From contig NZ_JAATJB010000006.1 of NCBI RefSeq assembly GCF_011927635.1, positions 124,001-188,000 of the forward strand: DNA of 64,000 bases, written 5' to 3'. Source of the DNA: Sphingomonas trueperi. Its GTDB lineage: Bacteria; Pseudomonadota; Alphaproteobacteria; Sphingomonadales; Sphingomonadaceae. The position numbers and the translations under genes are program-made. Shown piece by piece: positions 42,673-52,554 of the stretch. The notes under the pieces are model-generated. The model did no database searches, was not told the DNA's origin, and saw only the letters and a list, made by a program, of their open reading frames with translations. Each line of letters begins with the position of its first letter. Positions within the stretch are counted from its first letter, which is position 1.

Positions 42673-44179
42673 GGCCGACCCCCTTTTCGAGACTTCATCG
42701 ACGCGGCTCGTAGCCGAGGCGGTGCCCGGGGACAACGCGGCGCCGATGAGCGTCAGCGAACTCTCCGGCCGGCTGAAGCGGATGGTGGAGGGCGAGTTCG
42801 GCCATGTCCGCCTGCGCGGCGAGATTTCGGGCTGGAAGCGCGCGGCTTCGGGCCATGCCTATCTCGCGCTCAAGGACATGGATGCGGTGATCGACGGGGT
42901 GATCTGGCGCGGGGCGGCCTCGGCGCTGCCCTTCCAGCCGCAGGACGGGCTGGAGGTGATCGCCACCGGCAAGCTCACCATCTATCCCGGCCGCTCCAAA
43001 TACCAGATCGTCATCGAGCGGATGGAGCTGGCCGGCGAAGGCGCGCTGATGGCGCTGCTCGAGAAGCTCAAGGCCAAGCTGACGGGCGAGGGGCTGTTCG
43101 ACCGGGAGCGGAAGAAGCCGCTGCCCTATATGCCCAAGGTGATCGGCGTGGTGACTTCACCCACCGGTGCCGTGATCCGCGACATCCTCCATCGGCTGGA
43201 GGACCGCTTTCCCAGCCACGTCCTGGTCTGGCCGGTGAAGGTGCAGGGCGACGGTTCGGCGCAGGAGGTCGCGCGGGCGGTGCGCGGGTTCGATGCGATC
43301 CAGCCCGGCGGCCCGGTGCCGCGACCGGACCTGCTGATCGTTGCGCGTGGCGGCGGCTCGATTGAGGATCTCTGGTCGTTCAACGAGGAAGTCGTGGTCC
43401 GCGCGGTGGCGGAGTGTTCGATCCCGATCATCTCGGCGGTGGGGCACGAAACCGATACGACGCTCTGCGACTTCGCCGCCGACCTTCGCGCGCCCACGCC
43501 TACCGCCGCCGCCGAGATCGCGGTGCCGGTGCTCTCCGAAGTGCGCCACGGCATCGCCACGATGGCGCACCGCACCGAACGCTGTGTCCGCCGCTATCAC
43601 GAGCGCGCCGGCGAGCGGCTGGCGGCGCTAGTCCGCGTGCTGCCGCGCCGCGATGCGCTGCTTGGCCCCCAGCGCCAGCGGCTCGACGATGTCGGCGCCA
43701 GGCTGGGGCTTGCGCTCGAACGCCGCGTGGGCGTTGCGCGCGGCCAGCTCGATCGCGCTGGCGCTGCGCTGCGCCCGGCGACGCTGGAGCAGCGGCTGGC
43801 GACCGCCCGCCAGCGGCTGGGCGGCATTGCGCTCGACCGCGCCGCCGATCGCGAGCTGGCAGCACTGCGCCAGCGCTTCGCCCGCCCGGCCGAGGCGCTC
43901 GGGTTCGCCACGCTCGAACGCCGCTTCGCCACCGCCTCGGAACGGCTGGCGGCGATGGGCCGGCACCTCGAACTGCTCGATCCCGAACTGCCGCTCAAGA
44001 AGGGCTATGCCTGGGTGGAGGGGCGCGGCACCGGCAAGGTGGTCGCCTCGGCCGAGGATGCGCGCGCGGCGCAGGCCGTGACGCTCCACTTCGCAGACGG
44101 ATCGGTGGATGCCCGGGTTGAGCGTGGGGGTGCCAAGGCCTATGTTCCTCCCAAGCCCGAGCAGCCGACGCTGCTCTAG
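42671..44179 (+). CDS. xseA: Exodeoxyribonuclease VII large subunit XseA
   Basis: The protein has 502 residues from ATG 42671; ATG 42746 is an alternative start that would avoid the overlap with purD. Residues about 27-120 form the OB fold ([36 protein letters not shown]). The catalytic domain follows, with [18 protein letters not shown] near 159, [16 protein letters not shown] near 225 and [27 protein letters not shown] near 255. A long coiled coil spans 285-450. With XseB it trims single-stranded DNA in repair. Confidence 0.95.
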   Translation: MADPLFETSSTRLVAEAVPGDNAAPMSVSELSGRLKRMVEGEFGHVRLRGEISGWKRAASGHAYLALKDMDAVIDGVIWRGAASALPFQPQDGLEVIATGKLTIYPGRSKYQIVIERMELAGEGALMALLEKLKAKLTGEGLFDRERKKPLPYMPKVIGVVTSPTGAVIRDILHRLEDRFPSHVLVWPVKVQGDGSAQEVARAVRGFDAIQPGGPVPRPDLLIVARGGGSIEDLWSFNEEVVVRAVAECSIPIISAVGHETDTTLCDFAADLRAPTPTAAAEIAVPVLSEVRHGIATMAHRTERCVRRYHERAGERLAALVRVLPRRDALLGPQRQRLDDVGARLGLALERRVGVARGQLDRAGAALRPATLEQRLATARQRLGGIALDRAADRELAALRQRFARPAEALGFATLERRFATASERLAAMGRHLELLDPELPLKKGYAWVEGRGTGKVVASAEDARAAQAVTLHFADGSVDARVERGGAKAYVPPKPEQPTLL

Positions 44180-44219
44180 GGCGCATCCACCACCTTCAAG
44201 AGCAGGAATGGCGCCGCCC

Positions 44220-44420
44220 ATGCTGATGTCCAACACCGCCCGCGTCGCCAAGCTGCACTATATGGCCAATGGCTTCCGCGTCCTCTCGCCCGGCGACCAT
44301 GTGCTGTGTGCGGTGACCGGCGAGCGCATTCCCGTCGACTCGCTCCGCTACTGGAGCGTCGCGCGACAGGAAGCCTATGCCACGCCGGAGGCGGCCACCA
44401 AGGCGCTGCTCGAGGCATGA
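44220..44420 (+). CDS. DUF2093 small protein
   Basis: The protein has 66 residues: MLMSNTARVAKLHYMANGFR at the start, then VLSPGDHVLCAVTGERIPVDSLRYWSVARQEAYATPEAA. This is the DUF2093 pattern, a short conserved protein of Alphaproteobacteria that usually follows xseA. The Cys and the RYWSVxRQEAY block are the conserved core. An ATG at 44208 would add four residues. Its stop overlaps the ATG of the next gene (ATGA at 44417-44420). Function is unknown. Confidence 0.85.
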   Translation: MLMSNTARVAKLHYMANGFRVLSPGDHVLCAVTGERIPVDSLRYWSVARQEAYATPEAATKALLEA

Positions 44421-45241
44421 TCGACCGGCGGCGCTTCGCCGCGGCGATGCTGGCGACGACGCTGATGGTGCGGCCCGCGCGCGCGGGCAGCGACGCCTTC
44501 GCGCTCGACGGCAGCTTCGAGCAGGGCGGCATCGCGCGCGGGCAGGTGCCACCCGGCACCACCGAGCTCCAGTTCGACGGCCAGCCGATCCCCTTCGCCG
44601 CCGATCGTCGTTTCCTGATCGCGTTCGACCGCGATGCGGCGGCGACGGCGGTGCTGGAGGCAAAGACTGGCGACGGCCGCACGGTGCGCGAAGACCTGCA
44701 GATCGCGCCGCGCGCCTGGAACATCTCGCGGCTGGACCAGCTGCCCAAATATCCGGTGCCCAGCGCCGAGTTCGAGGCGCGGCGCCCGGCCGAACTCGCG
44801 CGGATCAAGGCGGCACGCGCGCTGCAGACCAAGGCCGAAGGGTGGCGCCAGCGCTTCGTCTGGCCGGCGACGGGGCGCATTTCCACGCTGTTCGGTTCGC
44901 AGCGTATCTATGCGGGCGAGCCGGGGGCCTATCATTCGGGCATCGACATCGCGCTGCCCACCGGGACGCCGGTGCGCGCGCCGGCCGACGGCGTCGTGAT
45001 TCTCGCCGCCGAGGCGCCCTTCACGCTGGAGGGCAATCTGCTGATGCTCGACCATGGCATGGGGCTTTCCAGCGCGTTCCTGCACCTCTCGCGGATCGAC
45101 GTGCGCGAGGGGGATGGCGTGCGCCAGGGGCAACCAATCGGCGCGGTCGGAGCTACCGGCCGTGCGACCGGGCCGCACCTGCATTGGGGGTCAATGTGGC
45201 GGGGAACGCGGATCGATCCACTGCTCATACTCGGGCGCTGA
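44417..45241 (+). CDS. M23-family metallopeptidase
   Basis: The protein has 274 residues with a twin-arginine-like signal (MIDRRRFAAAMLATTLMV) cut near ARAG. The LytM/M23 domain covers residues about 150-265. Zinc ligands sit in YHSGIDIALPTGTPVRAPADG near 172, and the second histidine pair in GRATGPHLHWGSMW near 252. It would cleave peptidoglycan cross-links or act as a divisome activator in the periplasm. It is coupled to the DUF2093 gene. Confidence 0.93.
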   Translation: MIDRRRFAAAMLATTLMVRPARAGSDAFALDGSFEQGGIARGQVPPGTTELQFDGQPIPFAADRRFLIAFDRDAAATAVLEAKTGDGRTVREDLQIAPRAWNISRLDQLPKYPVPSAEFEARRPAELARIKAARALQTKAEGWRQRFVWPATGRISTLFGSQRIYAGEPGAYHSGIDIALPTGTPVRAPADGVVILAAEAPFTLEGNLLMLDHGMGLSSAFLHLSRIDVREGDGVRQGQPIGAVGATGRATGPHLHWGSMWRGTRIDPLLILGR

Positions 45242-45303
45242 GAGAATGATGTGCGTCGTTAACGTTATGGAAATTCGGGCGACACTTTTCTGAAATGTTC
45301 AAC

Positions 45304-45344
45304 AACACATTGAAAATAAATGTGCTTTTAACGTGACACCCTGT
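45304..45344 (+). promoter_or_regulatory. Inverted repeats in the promoter region of the first TonB receptor
   Basis: CACATT at 45304-45309 pairs with AATGTG at 45317-45322, and ACAC at 45334-45337 with GTGT at 45341-45344. They lie in an AT-richer stretch 140-180 bases upstream of the receptor start. The rest of 45242-45482 shows no gene. Confidence 0.35.
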
Positions 45345-45482
45345 GTGAAAACCGCCGCCATATACCGCAGGCTTTCTTTACACCCCAGGCTTCTCCGGTT
45401 CCACTGCGCCTTAGCCGCCACGTTCAAGGCGGGCGACGATGCTGCCGGAAATGTTCGGCGGCGGATTTTCTAGAGGGTGATC

Positions 45483-48422
45483 ATGCAGACTTATCGATCC
45501 GCATTGCGGGCTGGAACCAGCCTATCGGCCGCAATCCTGGCGATCGCCGCCGTCCCCGCGATGGCGCAGACCCAGAGCCCATCCGACGCGCAGACCAGTG
45601 CGCCCGCTGCCGATCAGGCGCCGGGGCAGGAAATCGTCGTCACCGGCTCGTTGTTCGGCGGATCGAAGATCACGCCGTCGCCGGTCACCACCATCACGTC
45701 CGAGACGCTGGACCAGCGCGGCATCAGTACCATCCAGGACGCTGTGCAGCAGCTGTCGTCGAACAACGGCCCGGCGCTGACGAACTCCTTCTCGGCCAAC
45801 GGCGCGTTCGCCGGCGGCGCCTCGGCGGTGTCGCTCCGCGGCATGACGACCAATTCGACGCTGGTGCTGTTCGACGGCATGCGCGCGGCCTATTATCCGC
45901 TGGCGGACGACGGATCGCGCAACTTCGTCGACCTGAACACGATCCCGGACGACATCGTCGACCGCATTGAAGTGCTGCGCGACGGCGCCTCGTCCAGCTA
46001 CGGCGCGGATGCGATTGCCGGCGTGGTCAACATCATCACCAAGAAGCAGTTCAAGGGCTTGTCGGGCCGGGTCGAGGCGGGCGTGGCCGAGGGCGGCTTC
46101 GGCGCCAGCCAGCGCCTGTCGCTCACCGCGGGCACTGGCGACCTCGATGAGAAGGGCTACAACGCCTATATCAGCGGCTTCTATTATCACAGCGCGCTGG
46201 TGCGGAACAGCGACCTGAAGGCGCCGTTCAACAGCGACGACAAGACCCGCATCGGCGGCCCGGACGACACGATCAACCCGGGCACGTTCGGCGTCACCAG
46301 CGCCGGATCCAATCTCTATGTCGCGCCGGGATCGGGCGGTCGCTACCAGCTGCTCGCCAACAACTGCCTCAACGGCAATGCGGTAGCCAGCACGGCGGCG
46401 CAGCTTGCCGACAACGATCTGCTTCCGTCCAGCGTGTGCCGGGTCGACAGCACCAACCGCTATGGAGTCGTCGCGCCCGAAATCGAGCGGTTCGGCGCCT
46501 CGGCGCGGTTCACGGCGAACCTGAACGATACCACCCAGGCCTTCCTTGCGCTGAACTTCCAGCAGTCGACCAGCAGCTATACTGGCTCGCCTTCGACGAT
46601 CTATGCGCATGCCCCGACGGGGGTCTTCTACCCGCAATATTCGACGCGTTCGGATGCGACGCGCTTCGCCGCGGGTTCGCAGCCGCTGACGCTGCCGGTC
46701 TATGTCTGTGCCGCGCGGGTCAATTGCGCGACGGCGGCCGATGGTCGCCTGAACCCCAACAATCCGTTCGCCGCCACCGGCGACACCGCGCTGCTGGTGG
46801 GCGCGCTGCCGAATTCGGTGACGTCGGACCTGACCCGCAACCGCGTGTACCGCGCGGCGCTGGGCGTGACCGGACAGGTGTTCGGCTGGGATTACACCTT
46901 CGATGCGACGGCGATGCACAGCGATCTGAAGCATCGGCAGGACGGCTATGTCTACATCCAGCACCTGCTCGACGTGATCGCTGACGGCTCGTACAATTTC
47001 ATCGATCCGTCGGCCAACAGCGCTGCGACGATGAACTACCTGATGCCGCAGAACATCACCAACGCCTCGTCCGATCTCTACCAGGCGCAGCTTTCGTTCA
47101 AGAAGGCGGTGATGGACCTGCCGGGCGGCCCGCTGAACGTGGGCTTCGGCGGCTCGGTCTTCTATGAAGCGGTCGACGCGCCATCGGCCAACAGCGACTT
47201 CAACGGCCCGACGGAACGCTACTTCACCATCAACGCGTTCGGCACCGAAGGCCACCGGACCGTCGCTTCGGCATTCGGCGAAGTGAACGCGCCGATCCTG
47301 CCGATCCTCGATCTCAACCTGTCTGGCCGCTACGACCATTATTCGACCGGCCAGAGCTATTTCTCGCCGAAGGTCGGCGCCAAGCTTACGCCGATCCGCC
47401 AGCTGACGGTGCGCGGTACCTGGTCGCGCGGCTTCCGCATCCCCAGCTTCGCCGAAGCCAATGCGCTGCCGACGACGGGTTACGTCAACAACAGTGTGTC
47501 GAACTTCAACGATGCCTATCTGGCGCAATATGGCTGCACCACGGCAACCTTTTCGGCATGCCCCACCTACATCCGCTCGGGCAGCTACGGTGCCACCACC
47601 CTGGCGACGCCAGACTTGAAGCCGGAGAAGTCGCGCAGCTGGACGGCGGGCATCTACTTTGAGCCGATCCGCAACATCTCGTTCACCGTCGACTATTTCA
47701 ACATCAAGAAGACCGGGGCGATCACCACGCTGCCGTCGGGTCCGGCGATCTCCGCCTATTATTCGGGCCAGGCGATCCCGGCGGGCTATGAGGTGATCGC
47801 GGATTCGCCCGATCCGGCGTTCCCGAACGCCAAGCCGCGCATCGCGTTCATCCGCTCGAGCTTCGTGAACGCCAACACGATCAAGTCCGAAGGCATCGAC
47901 TTCGGCATGAACGTACGCAAGCAGTTCGGCGAAGTGAGCTGGACGAGCAACCTCGATGCGACGCTCCAGCTCGAGCTGAGCACGACGCTGCCGGACGGTA
48001 CCCGCCAGACCTATGTCGACACGCTGGGCAACTATAACCTGACGGCCGGCAGCGGCACCTTCCAGTGGCACGGCAACTGGCAGAACACGATCGCCTACAA
48101 GCAGTACACTGTGTCCGGCACCGTGAACTATACCTCCGGCTACGACCTGTCGGCGATGGACCAGGACAACGCCTATTCCGATTGTGGCCTGAAGCCCGAT
48201 TGGTTCGGCGGGTGCCGGGTGAAGAGCTACATCACCTTCGACCTCAACGCCGCGGTCAACGTCAACGATCGCCTCACCGTCTATGGTACGGTGCTGAACC
48301 TGTTCGATCGCCTGCCGGGCGTCGATCCGGTCACCTATGGTGCGTATCTGTACAACCCAGTTCAGGCGGGCAACGGCGTCTACGGCCGCATGTTCCGCGC
48401 GGGCGCGAAGTTCAGCTTCTAA
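45483..48422 (+). CDS. TonB-dependent outer-membrane receptor 1
   Basis: The protein has 979 residues from ATG 45483 behind AGAGGG. A signal peptide is cut near AMAQ (residue 28). The plug domain starts at GQEIVVTGSLF and contains the usual TIPDDIVDRIEVLRDGASSSYGADAIAGVVNIITKK near 155-190. A long beta-barrel follows and ends YGRMFRAGAKFSF, with a terminal aromatic as required for insertion. It belongs to the large OMR-like subfamily of sphingomonads; the substrate is unknown. It stands alone between a promoter region and a strong terminator. Confidence 0.93.
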   Translation: MQTYRSALRAGTSLSAAILAIAAVPAMAQTQSPSDAQTSAPAADQAPGQEIVVTGSLFGGSKITPSPVTTITSETLDQRGISTIQDAVQQLSSNNGPALTNSFSANGAFAGGASAVSLRGMTTNSTLVLFDGMRAAYYPLADDGSRNFVDLNTIPDDIVDRIEVLRDGASSSYGADAIAGVVNIITKKQFKGLSGRVEAGVAEGGFGASQRLSLTAGTGDLDEKGYNAYISGFYYHSALVRNSDLKAPFNSDDKTRIGGPDDTINPGTFGVTSAGSNLYVAPGSGGRYQLLANNCLNGNAVASTAAQLADNDLLPSSVCRVDSTNRYGVVAPEIERFGASARFTANLNDTTQAFLALNFQQSTSSYTGSPSTIYAHAPTGVFYPQYSTRSDATRFAAGSQPLTLPVYVCAARVNCATAADGRLNPNNPFAATGDTALLVGALPNSVTSDLTRNRVYRAALGVTGQVFGWDYTFDATAMHSDLKHRQDGYVYIQHLLDVIADGSYNFIDPSANSAATMNYLMPQNITNASSDLYQAQLSFKKAVMDLPGGPLNVGFGGSVFYEAVDAPSANSDFNGPTERYFTINAFGTEGHRTVASAFGEVNAPILPILDLNLSGRYDHYSTGQSYFSPKVGAKLTPIRQLTVRGTWSRGFRIPSFAEANALPTTGYVNNSVSNFNDAYLAQYGCTTATFSACPTYIRSGSYGATTLATPDLKPEKSRSWTAGIYFEPIRNISFTVDYFNIKKTGAITTLPSGPAISAYYSGQAIPAGYEVIADSPDPAFPNAKPRIAFIRSSFVNANTIKSEGIDFGMNVRKQFGEVSWTSNLDATLQLELSTTLPDGTRQTYVDTLGNYNLTAGSGTFQWHGNWQNTIAYKQYTVSGTVNYTSGYDLSAMDQDNAYSDCGLKPDWFGGCRVKSYITFDLNAAVNVNDRLTVYGTVLNLFDRLPGVDPVTYGAYLYNPVQAGNGVYGRMFRAGAKFSF

Positions 48423-48445
48423 CCGCGTCAGATTCGTAGTCCCTC

Positions 48446-48485
48446 GACGCCGTCGCTCCTTTCGGAGCGGCGGCGTCTTTCTTTT
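48446..48485 (+). terminator. Terminator of TonB receptor 1
   Basis: A 14-bp stem runs from GACGCCG at 48446 through CGCTCC to a TTTC loop at 48460-48463 and back through GGAGCG to CGGCGTC (ends 48477), with one G-T pair. TTTCTTTT follows. Confidence 0.88.
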
Positions 48486-48786
48486 CTGGAGCGTTACAGC
48501 CTCGCAATACACCGGAAGGTGCTCAAAAAAGTAGCAATCCTGCTTGCAGATGTCATCGAATGTTTCAATAAGGCCAATCTTGGAGACACAATCAAATCAG
48601 ACTGTGCTCTTATAGATACACCGCGATGAAACATTTCGGACATCCGATGCGTGCCCGTTTACACCGCCACGCAACGCCTGCTTCTCTCTGCACAAGCTTA
48701 TCTTTCACGCCTCGGCGGGTTGGAGAAGCGGGGAGACATCCCGGGACCCGGCGCTGCTGAGGACCCGGAGCAAACGAGGGAAATTC
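48486..48786 (+). other. Non-coding leader of TonB receptor 2
   Basis: This stretch of 301 bases is AT-richer than the flanks and contains no gene I can support. The end, GGAGACATCCCGGGACC then GAGGGAAATTC, leads to the receptor start. A TTATAGAT-like -10 lies near 48609, without a clear -35. No repeat stands out. Confidence 0.4.
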
Positions 48787-51639
48787 ATGACGAAGAAGCA
48801 GACCAAGCTGCGCGGGGGCATTGCGCTCTCTGCGGTCGTTCTCGCAGGCGCGCTGCTCTCTGCGCCCGCCATGGCGCAAGATACGGTACCGGCCAGCGAT
48901 GGCGCGAACGACGGTGGGCAGGAGATCGTGATCACCGGCTCGCGCATCGCGCGCCGCAATCTCGAATCCGCCGCACCGGTCGCGACCGTTTCGGCCGAAG
49001 AGTTCCAGCTGTCCGGTACGGTGAACGTCGAGCAGGTCATCAACACCCTGCCGCAGGTCATCCCGGGTACGACCGCGTTCTCGAACAATCCGGGCGGCGG
49101 TGTCTCGACGCTCAACCTGCGTGGCCTCGGCGAGCAGCGCACCTTGGTGCTGGTCAACGGCCGCCGCTGGGTTTCGTACGATACCGCGCAGATCGTTGAC
49201 CTCAACACCATCCCGGCGTTCCTGATCGACCGCGTCGAGGTCGTGTCCGGCGGTGCGTCGGCCGTCTATGGTTCGGACGCGCTTGCGGGCGTTGTCAACT
49301 TCACCCTCAACAACAATCTGGACGGCATGATCGCCGGCGGCCAGTACAGCGTCACGGGCCGTGGTGACGGTCCCCGATACGAAGCCTATGTCGCGATGGG
49401 CGGCAAGATCGGCGATCGCGGTCACGCAACGGTCTACGCTGAATACTTCAACCGCGAGGCGATCTTCCAGGGTGCCCGCTCTTTCTCCAGCTCCGCGCTC
49501 GGCGAAAACGGCACGGCCACCGGCCTGGTTCCCGCAGGTTCCTCGACCACGCCGAACGGACGCGTCACCTCCACCTATGCGGCTGGCGCTTGCCCGACCG
49601 GCAACGTCTTCTGCTCGCCTGGTGCCTATTACACCGCGCCGGGCGTGAGCCGTCCTCGCACCGGCACCGATCTGTACAACTTCGCGCCGGACAATTATCT
49701 GCAGGTACCGCAGGAGCGGTACATGCTCGGCGGCTATGCCGATTACGAGATCGCCGACGGCCACACGGCCTATGCGGAAGTCACCTACGTAAACAATCGC
49801 GTGGCCAACGAGCTTGCGCCGACCCCGGTGACCGGGACGTTCCAGGTCAACATCAACGCCGTGTCGCCGTTCCTTTCGGCCCGCGACGTTGCCGCGCTTC
49901 GCCAGCTGGACACGGTTGCGGCGACCGGCAACACCGTTGGTGACGGGGTTGTGCCGCTGGCCATCCAGCGCCGCATCAACGAAACGGGTTCGCGCAACTC
50001 GCTCGACGAGCGCAACGCGTTCCGCGTGCTGGTGGGCGTGCGCGGTGACATCACCGAGTCGCTGAACTACGACATCTACTATAACTATGCGCGTACGCGG
50101 AACGCGAACGTGCAGGCCGGCAACATCTCGCGCTCGGCCTTCCAGGCGGGCCTGGACGGTACGGCGAACGCCATCAATATCTTCGGTCCGGGCACGATGA
50201 CCTCGGGGATGGTGGATCAGGTTTCGATCCTCGCCCAGAATGGCGATTCCTCGGAACTGCAGGTGGTGAACGGCTCGATCTCGGGCAGCGTATTCAACTT
50301 CGGGCTGGGCGCGGAAGACGTCGGCTTCGCGCTGGGCGGCGAATATCGCAAGATGACGTCGCGGTTCATCCCGGACACCGCGCTGGCTTCGGGTGACGTG
50401 ATCGGCTTCAACGCCGGCGATCCCACTGCCGGTTCGTACAGCGCGAAGGAAGTCTTCGGGGAACTTCGCGTCCCGATCATCGCCGGCAAGCCCTTCGTCC
50501 ACGAGCTCGAACTGAACGGCGCCGCGCGCTATTCCGACTATTCGCTCACCGCCGTCGGCGGCGTCTGGGCCTATGCGGCGGGCGCGAAGTGGGCGCCGGT
50601 GCGCGATTTCGCCATCCGCGGCCAGTATCAGCGGGCGGTGCGTGCGCCGAACGTCGGCGAACTGTTCGGTGGCCAGGCGATCAACTTCCCGACCGCGCAG
50701 GACCCCTGTGCGCTCGCGACGGCCGCAAGCAATGCCACCATTCGCAACCTCTGCATCGCGACCGGCGTTCCGGCGGCTGCGGTGGGGACGGCAGGCCTGC
50801 AGCTCAACACGCAGATCCAAAGCCTGCAAGGCGGCAACCCCAACCTGACGCAGGAAACGTCGGACTCCTACACCGCCGGCGCGGTGTTCACGCCCAGCTT
50901 CCTGCCGGGTCTGACGGCGACGGTCGACTGGTACAACATCAAGGTCGACAACCAGATCTCGACCCTGGGCGGCGGTCTCGCGAACACGCTGAACCTGTGC
51001 TATAACGTCATCCAGAACATCAGCAGCGTCTACTGCCAGGCCTTTGTCGGCAAGCGTAACGCACTGGGCCAGTTCGACGGCGTGAATGCACCGGCGATCC
51101 TGAACGCGAACGTCGGGAAGCTGGAGGTCGAGGGCATCGACGTAGAAGTCAACTATGCCCGCAGCCTCGGCTTCGGCCTGCTCGCCGATACGTCTCGCCT
51201 GAGCGTGAACGTGATGGGTACCTACACCATCAAGTCGAACAGCACGCCGGTCGCCGAGCTGCCGGATACCGTCAATCGCTGCGCCGGCAAGTTCGGCCTC
51301 GTCTGCGGCAATCCGACACCGAAGTACAAGTGGACCAGCCGCCTCACCTGGGTGGACGGTATGCTGACCTCGAGCGTCCGCTGGCGGCACCTGTCGAGCG
51401 TGAACGACGACGATTCGTCGACGACCTACTTCGTCGAGAAAATTCCGTCGTACGATCTCTTCGACCTGAGCTTCGCGGCGGAACTCGACAAGAAGTTCAC
51501 TTTCTCGATCGGTGTGAACAACTTGTTCGACAAGAAGCCGACGATCCTCGGCAACAACCAGCAGCAGGCGAATACCTATCCTGCTACCTATGATGTGCTG
51601 GGCCGGGACTTCTTCGTTTCGGGTCGCTTCAAGTTCTGA
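48787..51639 (+). CDS. TonB-dependent outer-membrane receptor 2
   Basis: The protein has 950 residues, with a signal peptide cut near AMAQ (residue 30). The plug opens GQEIVITGSRIARRNLESAAPVATVSAEE and contains NTIPAFLIDRVEVVSGGASAVYGSDALAGVVNF near 140-172. The barrel ends DFFVSGRFKF. It is in the same subfamily as receptor 1 but clearly distinct in sequence. Two 2-oxoglutarate oxygenases lie next to it, a partner type often found beside such receptors in sphingomonads. The substrate is unknown. Confidence 0.93.
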   Translation: MTKKQTKLRGGIALSAVVLAGALLSAPAMAQDTVPASDGANDGGQEIVITGSRIARRNLESAAPVATVSAEEFQLSGTVNVEQVINTLPQVIPGTTAFSNNPGGGVSTLNLRGLGEQRTLVLVNGRRWVSYDTAQIVDLNTIPAFLIDRVEVVSGGASAVYGSDALAGVVNFTLNNNLDGMIAGGQYSVTGRGDGPRYEAYVAMGGKIGDRGHATVYAEYFNREAIFQGARSFSSSALGENGTATGLVPAGSSTTPNGRVTSTYAAGACPTGNVFCSPGAYYTAPGVSRPRTGTDLYNFAPDNYLQVPQERYMLGGYADYEIADGHTAYAEVTYVNNRVANELAPTPVTGTFQVNINAVSPFLSARDVAALRQLDTVAATGNTVGDGVVPLAIQRRINETGSRNSLDERNAFRVLVGVRGDITESLNYDIYYNYARTRNANVQAGNISRSAFQAGLDGTANAINIFGPGTMTSGMVDQVSILAQNGDSSELQVVNGSISGSVFNFGLGAEDVGFALGGEYRKMTSRFIPDTALASGDVIGFNAGDPTAGSYSAKEVFGELRVPIIAGKPFVHELELNGAARYSDYSLTAVGGVWAYAAGAKWAPVRDFAIRGQYQRAVRAPNVGELFGGQAINFPTAQDPCALATAASNATIRNLCIATGVPAAAVGTAGLQLNTQIQSLQGGNPNLTQETSDSYTAGAVFTPSFLPGLTATVDWYNIKVDNQISTLGGGLANTLNLCYNVIQNISSVYCQAFVGKRNALGQFDGVNAPAILNANVGKLEVEGIDVEVNYARSLGFGLLADTSRLSVNVMGTYTIKSNSTPVAELPDTVNRCAGKFGLVCGNPTPKYKWTSRLTWVDGMLTSSVRWRHLSSVNDDDSSTTYFVEKIPSYDLFDLSFAAELDKKFTFSIGVNNLFDKKPTILGNNQQQANTYPATYDVLGRDFFVSGRFKF

Positions 51640-51661
51640 GCGTCTGAGGTAAGGAAAGAGG

Positions 51662-51691
51662 GGCGGCGGACGAAGGTCCGCCGCCTTTTTT
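51662..51691 (+). terminator. Terminator of TonB receptor 2
   Basis: GGCGGCGGAC at 51662-51671 pairs perfectly with GTCCGCCGCC at 51676-51685 around GAAG, followed by TTTTTT. Confidence 0.92.
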
Positions 51692-51758
51692 GTTGCCTGC
51701 AGGCTGGCAATGGGTCGGGAGGATGTCCGGGGCCGCGCGCGATGCGGGTTCCAACGCC

Positions 51759-52490
51759 CTATCGATCGCGGCACCAGCCCGTGATTGCCATGCGTCCCGC
51801 CGGCGCGAAGGGCGGTACGTAGCTCACATGGTGCGGTTGGGGGACTTTCAGCAGGTTGAGCGTATTGAAGCGCGGTTTCCAGCCTGCGACGATGTCTCCC
51901 TCTTCATCGAAGAAGTTCAGGTAGCCGCCCCAGTCCGGCTTCCAATCCGTCCCGGTGAGGTGGAGGACGTAGGCGACTCTCCATCCCTCCGCGACATGGC
52001 TGTCGGTATGGATCGACAGGAAATCGCCGGGCGCGAAGGACGTCGCCTGTGCATCGGCTTTTACGAGCTCCGGAATATCGGTGACGTGGCGCACCAGATC
52101 CAGGAACGGCGTGTCGTTGATATGCTCCAGCAGCAGGTCGTGCGCCCCGCCGGGCGCCCAACCCTGCAAATAGGCTTCGACGAGAGGGTAGCGACCGAAC
52201 CGCGCGGCATAGTCGCCCGCTGCGGCGGAACGATGGATCGCGGCGGCAATGTCGCGCTTTCGTTGCGCGGAGGCGGCCTGCAGCTCCTCCATCCGCAATA
52301 CTGCAGGCGGCCCGCCATCGGCGAAATAGGCGAAACCCCATGGCGTCTCGCGGTGCAGGACCCGAGCAAGGTTGGAAGCGGATTCGGGCGTGAGTACGTC
52401 GCGGATCTGCACGCGTCCGTGTTGGGCGAACTGCGCTGCTGCCGTGGCGCGATCGATCGCAGGGGAGAGTTCGAACAGGGAAAGCGTCAC
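51759..52490 (-). CDS. 2-oxoglutarate/Fe(II) oxygenase (prolyl hydroxylase-like), copy 1
   Basis: The protein has 243 residues from GTG 52490, nine bases past GGGAGGA; the in-frame ATG at 52547 lacks a ribosome site. The dioxygenase fold shows the iron ligands in FLSIHTDSHV (His-x-Asp, near residue 161) and the distal His in QPHHVSYV near 221; the 2-oxoglutarate-binding Arg is in GRMAITGW. WGGYLNFFDEEG lies between. It would hydroxylate a protein or small molecule. It is divergent from its paralogue, 64 bases apart. Confidence 0.85.
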   Translation of the reverse strand: MTLSLFELSPAIDRATAAAQFAQHGRVQIRDVLTPESASNLARVLHRETPWGFAYFADGGPPAVLRMEELQAASAQRKRDIAAAIHRSAAAGDYAARFGRYPLVEAYLQGWAPGGAHDLLLEHINDTPFLDLVRHVTDIPELVKADAQATSFAPGDFLSIHTDSHVAEGWRVAYVLHLTGTDWKPDWGGYLNFFDEEGDIVAGWKPRFNTLNLLKVPQPHHVSYVPPFAPAGRMAITGWCRDR

Positions 52491-52554
52491 GCGGGCATTC
52501 CTCCCAGGGGTTTGGGCTCTTTTCGGCTGCTTTCGGGTCGTGCACAACGCGCGG

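Noticed and set aside
45522..48512. 996-codon open frame antisense to TonB receptor 1
   Set aside because: Pure shadow of a GC-rich gene; Arg/Val/Gly-rich with no motif. The same holds for the long antisense frames at 48610-51774 and 56208-58592.
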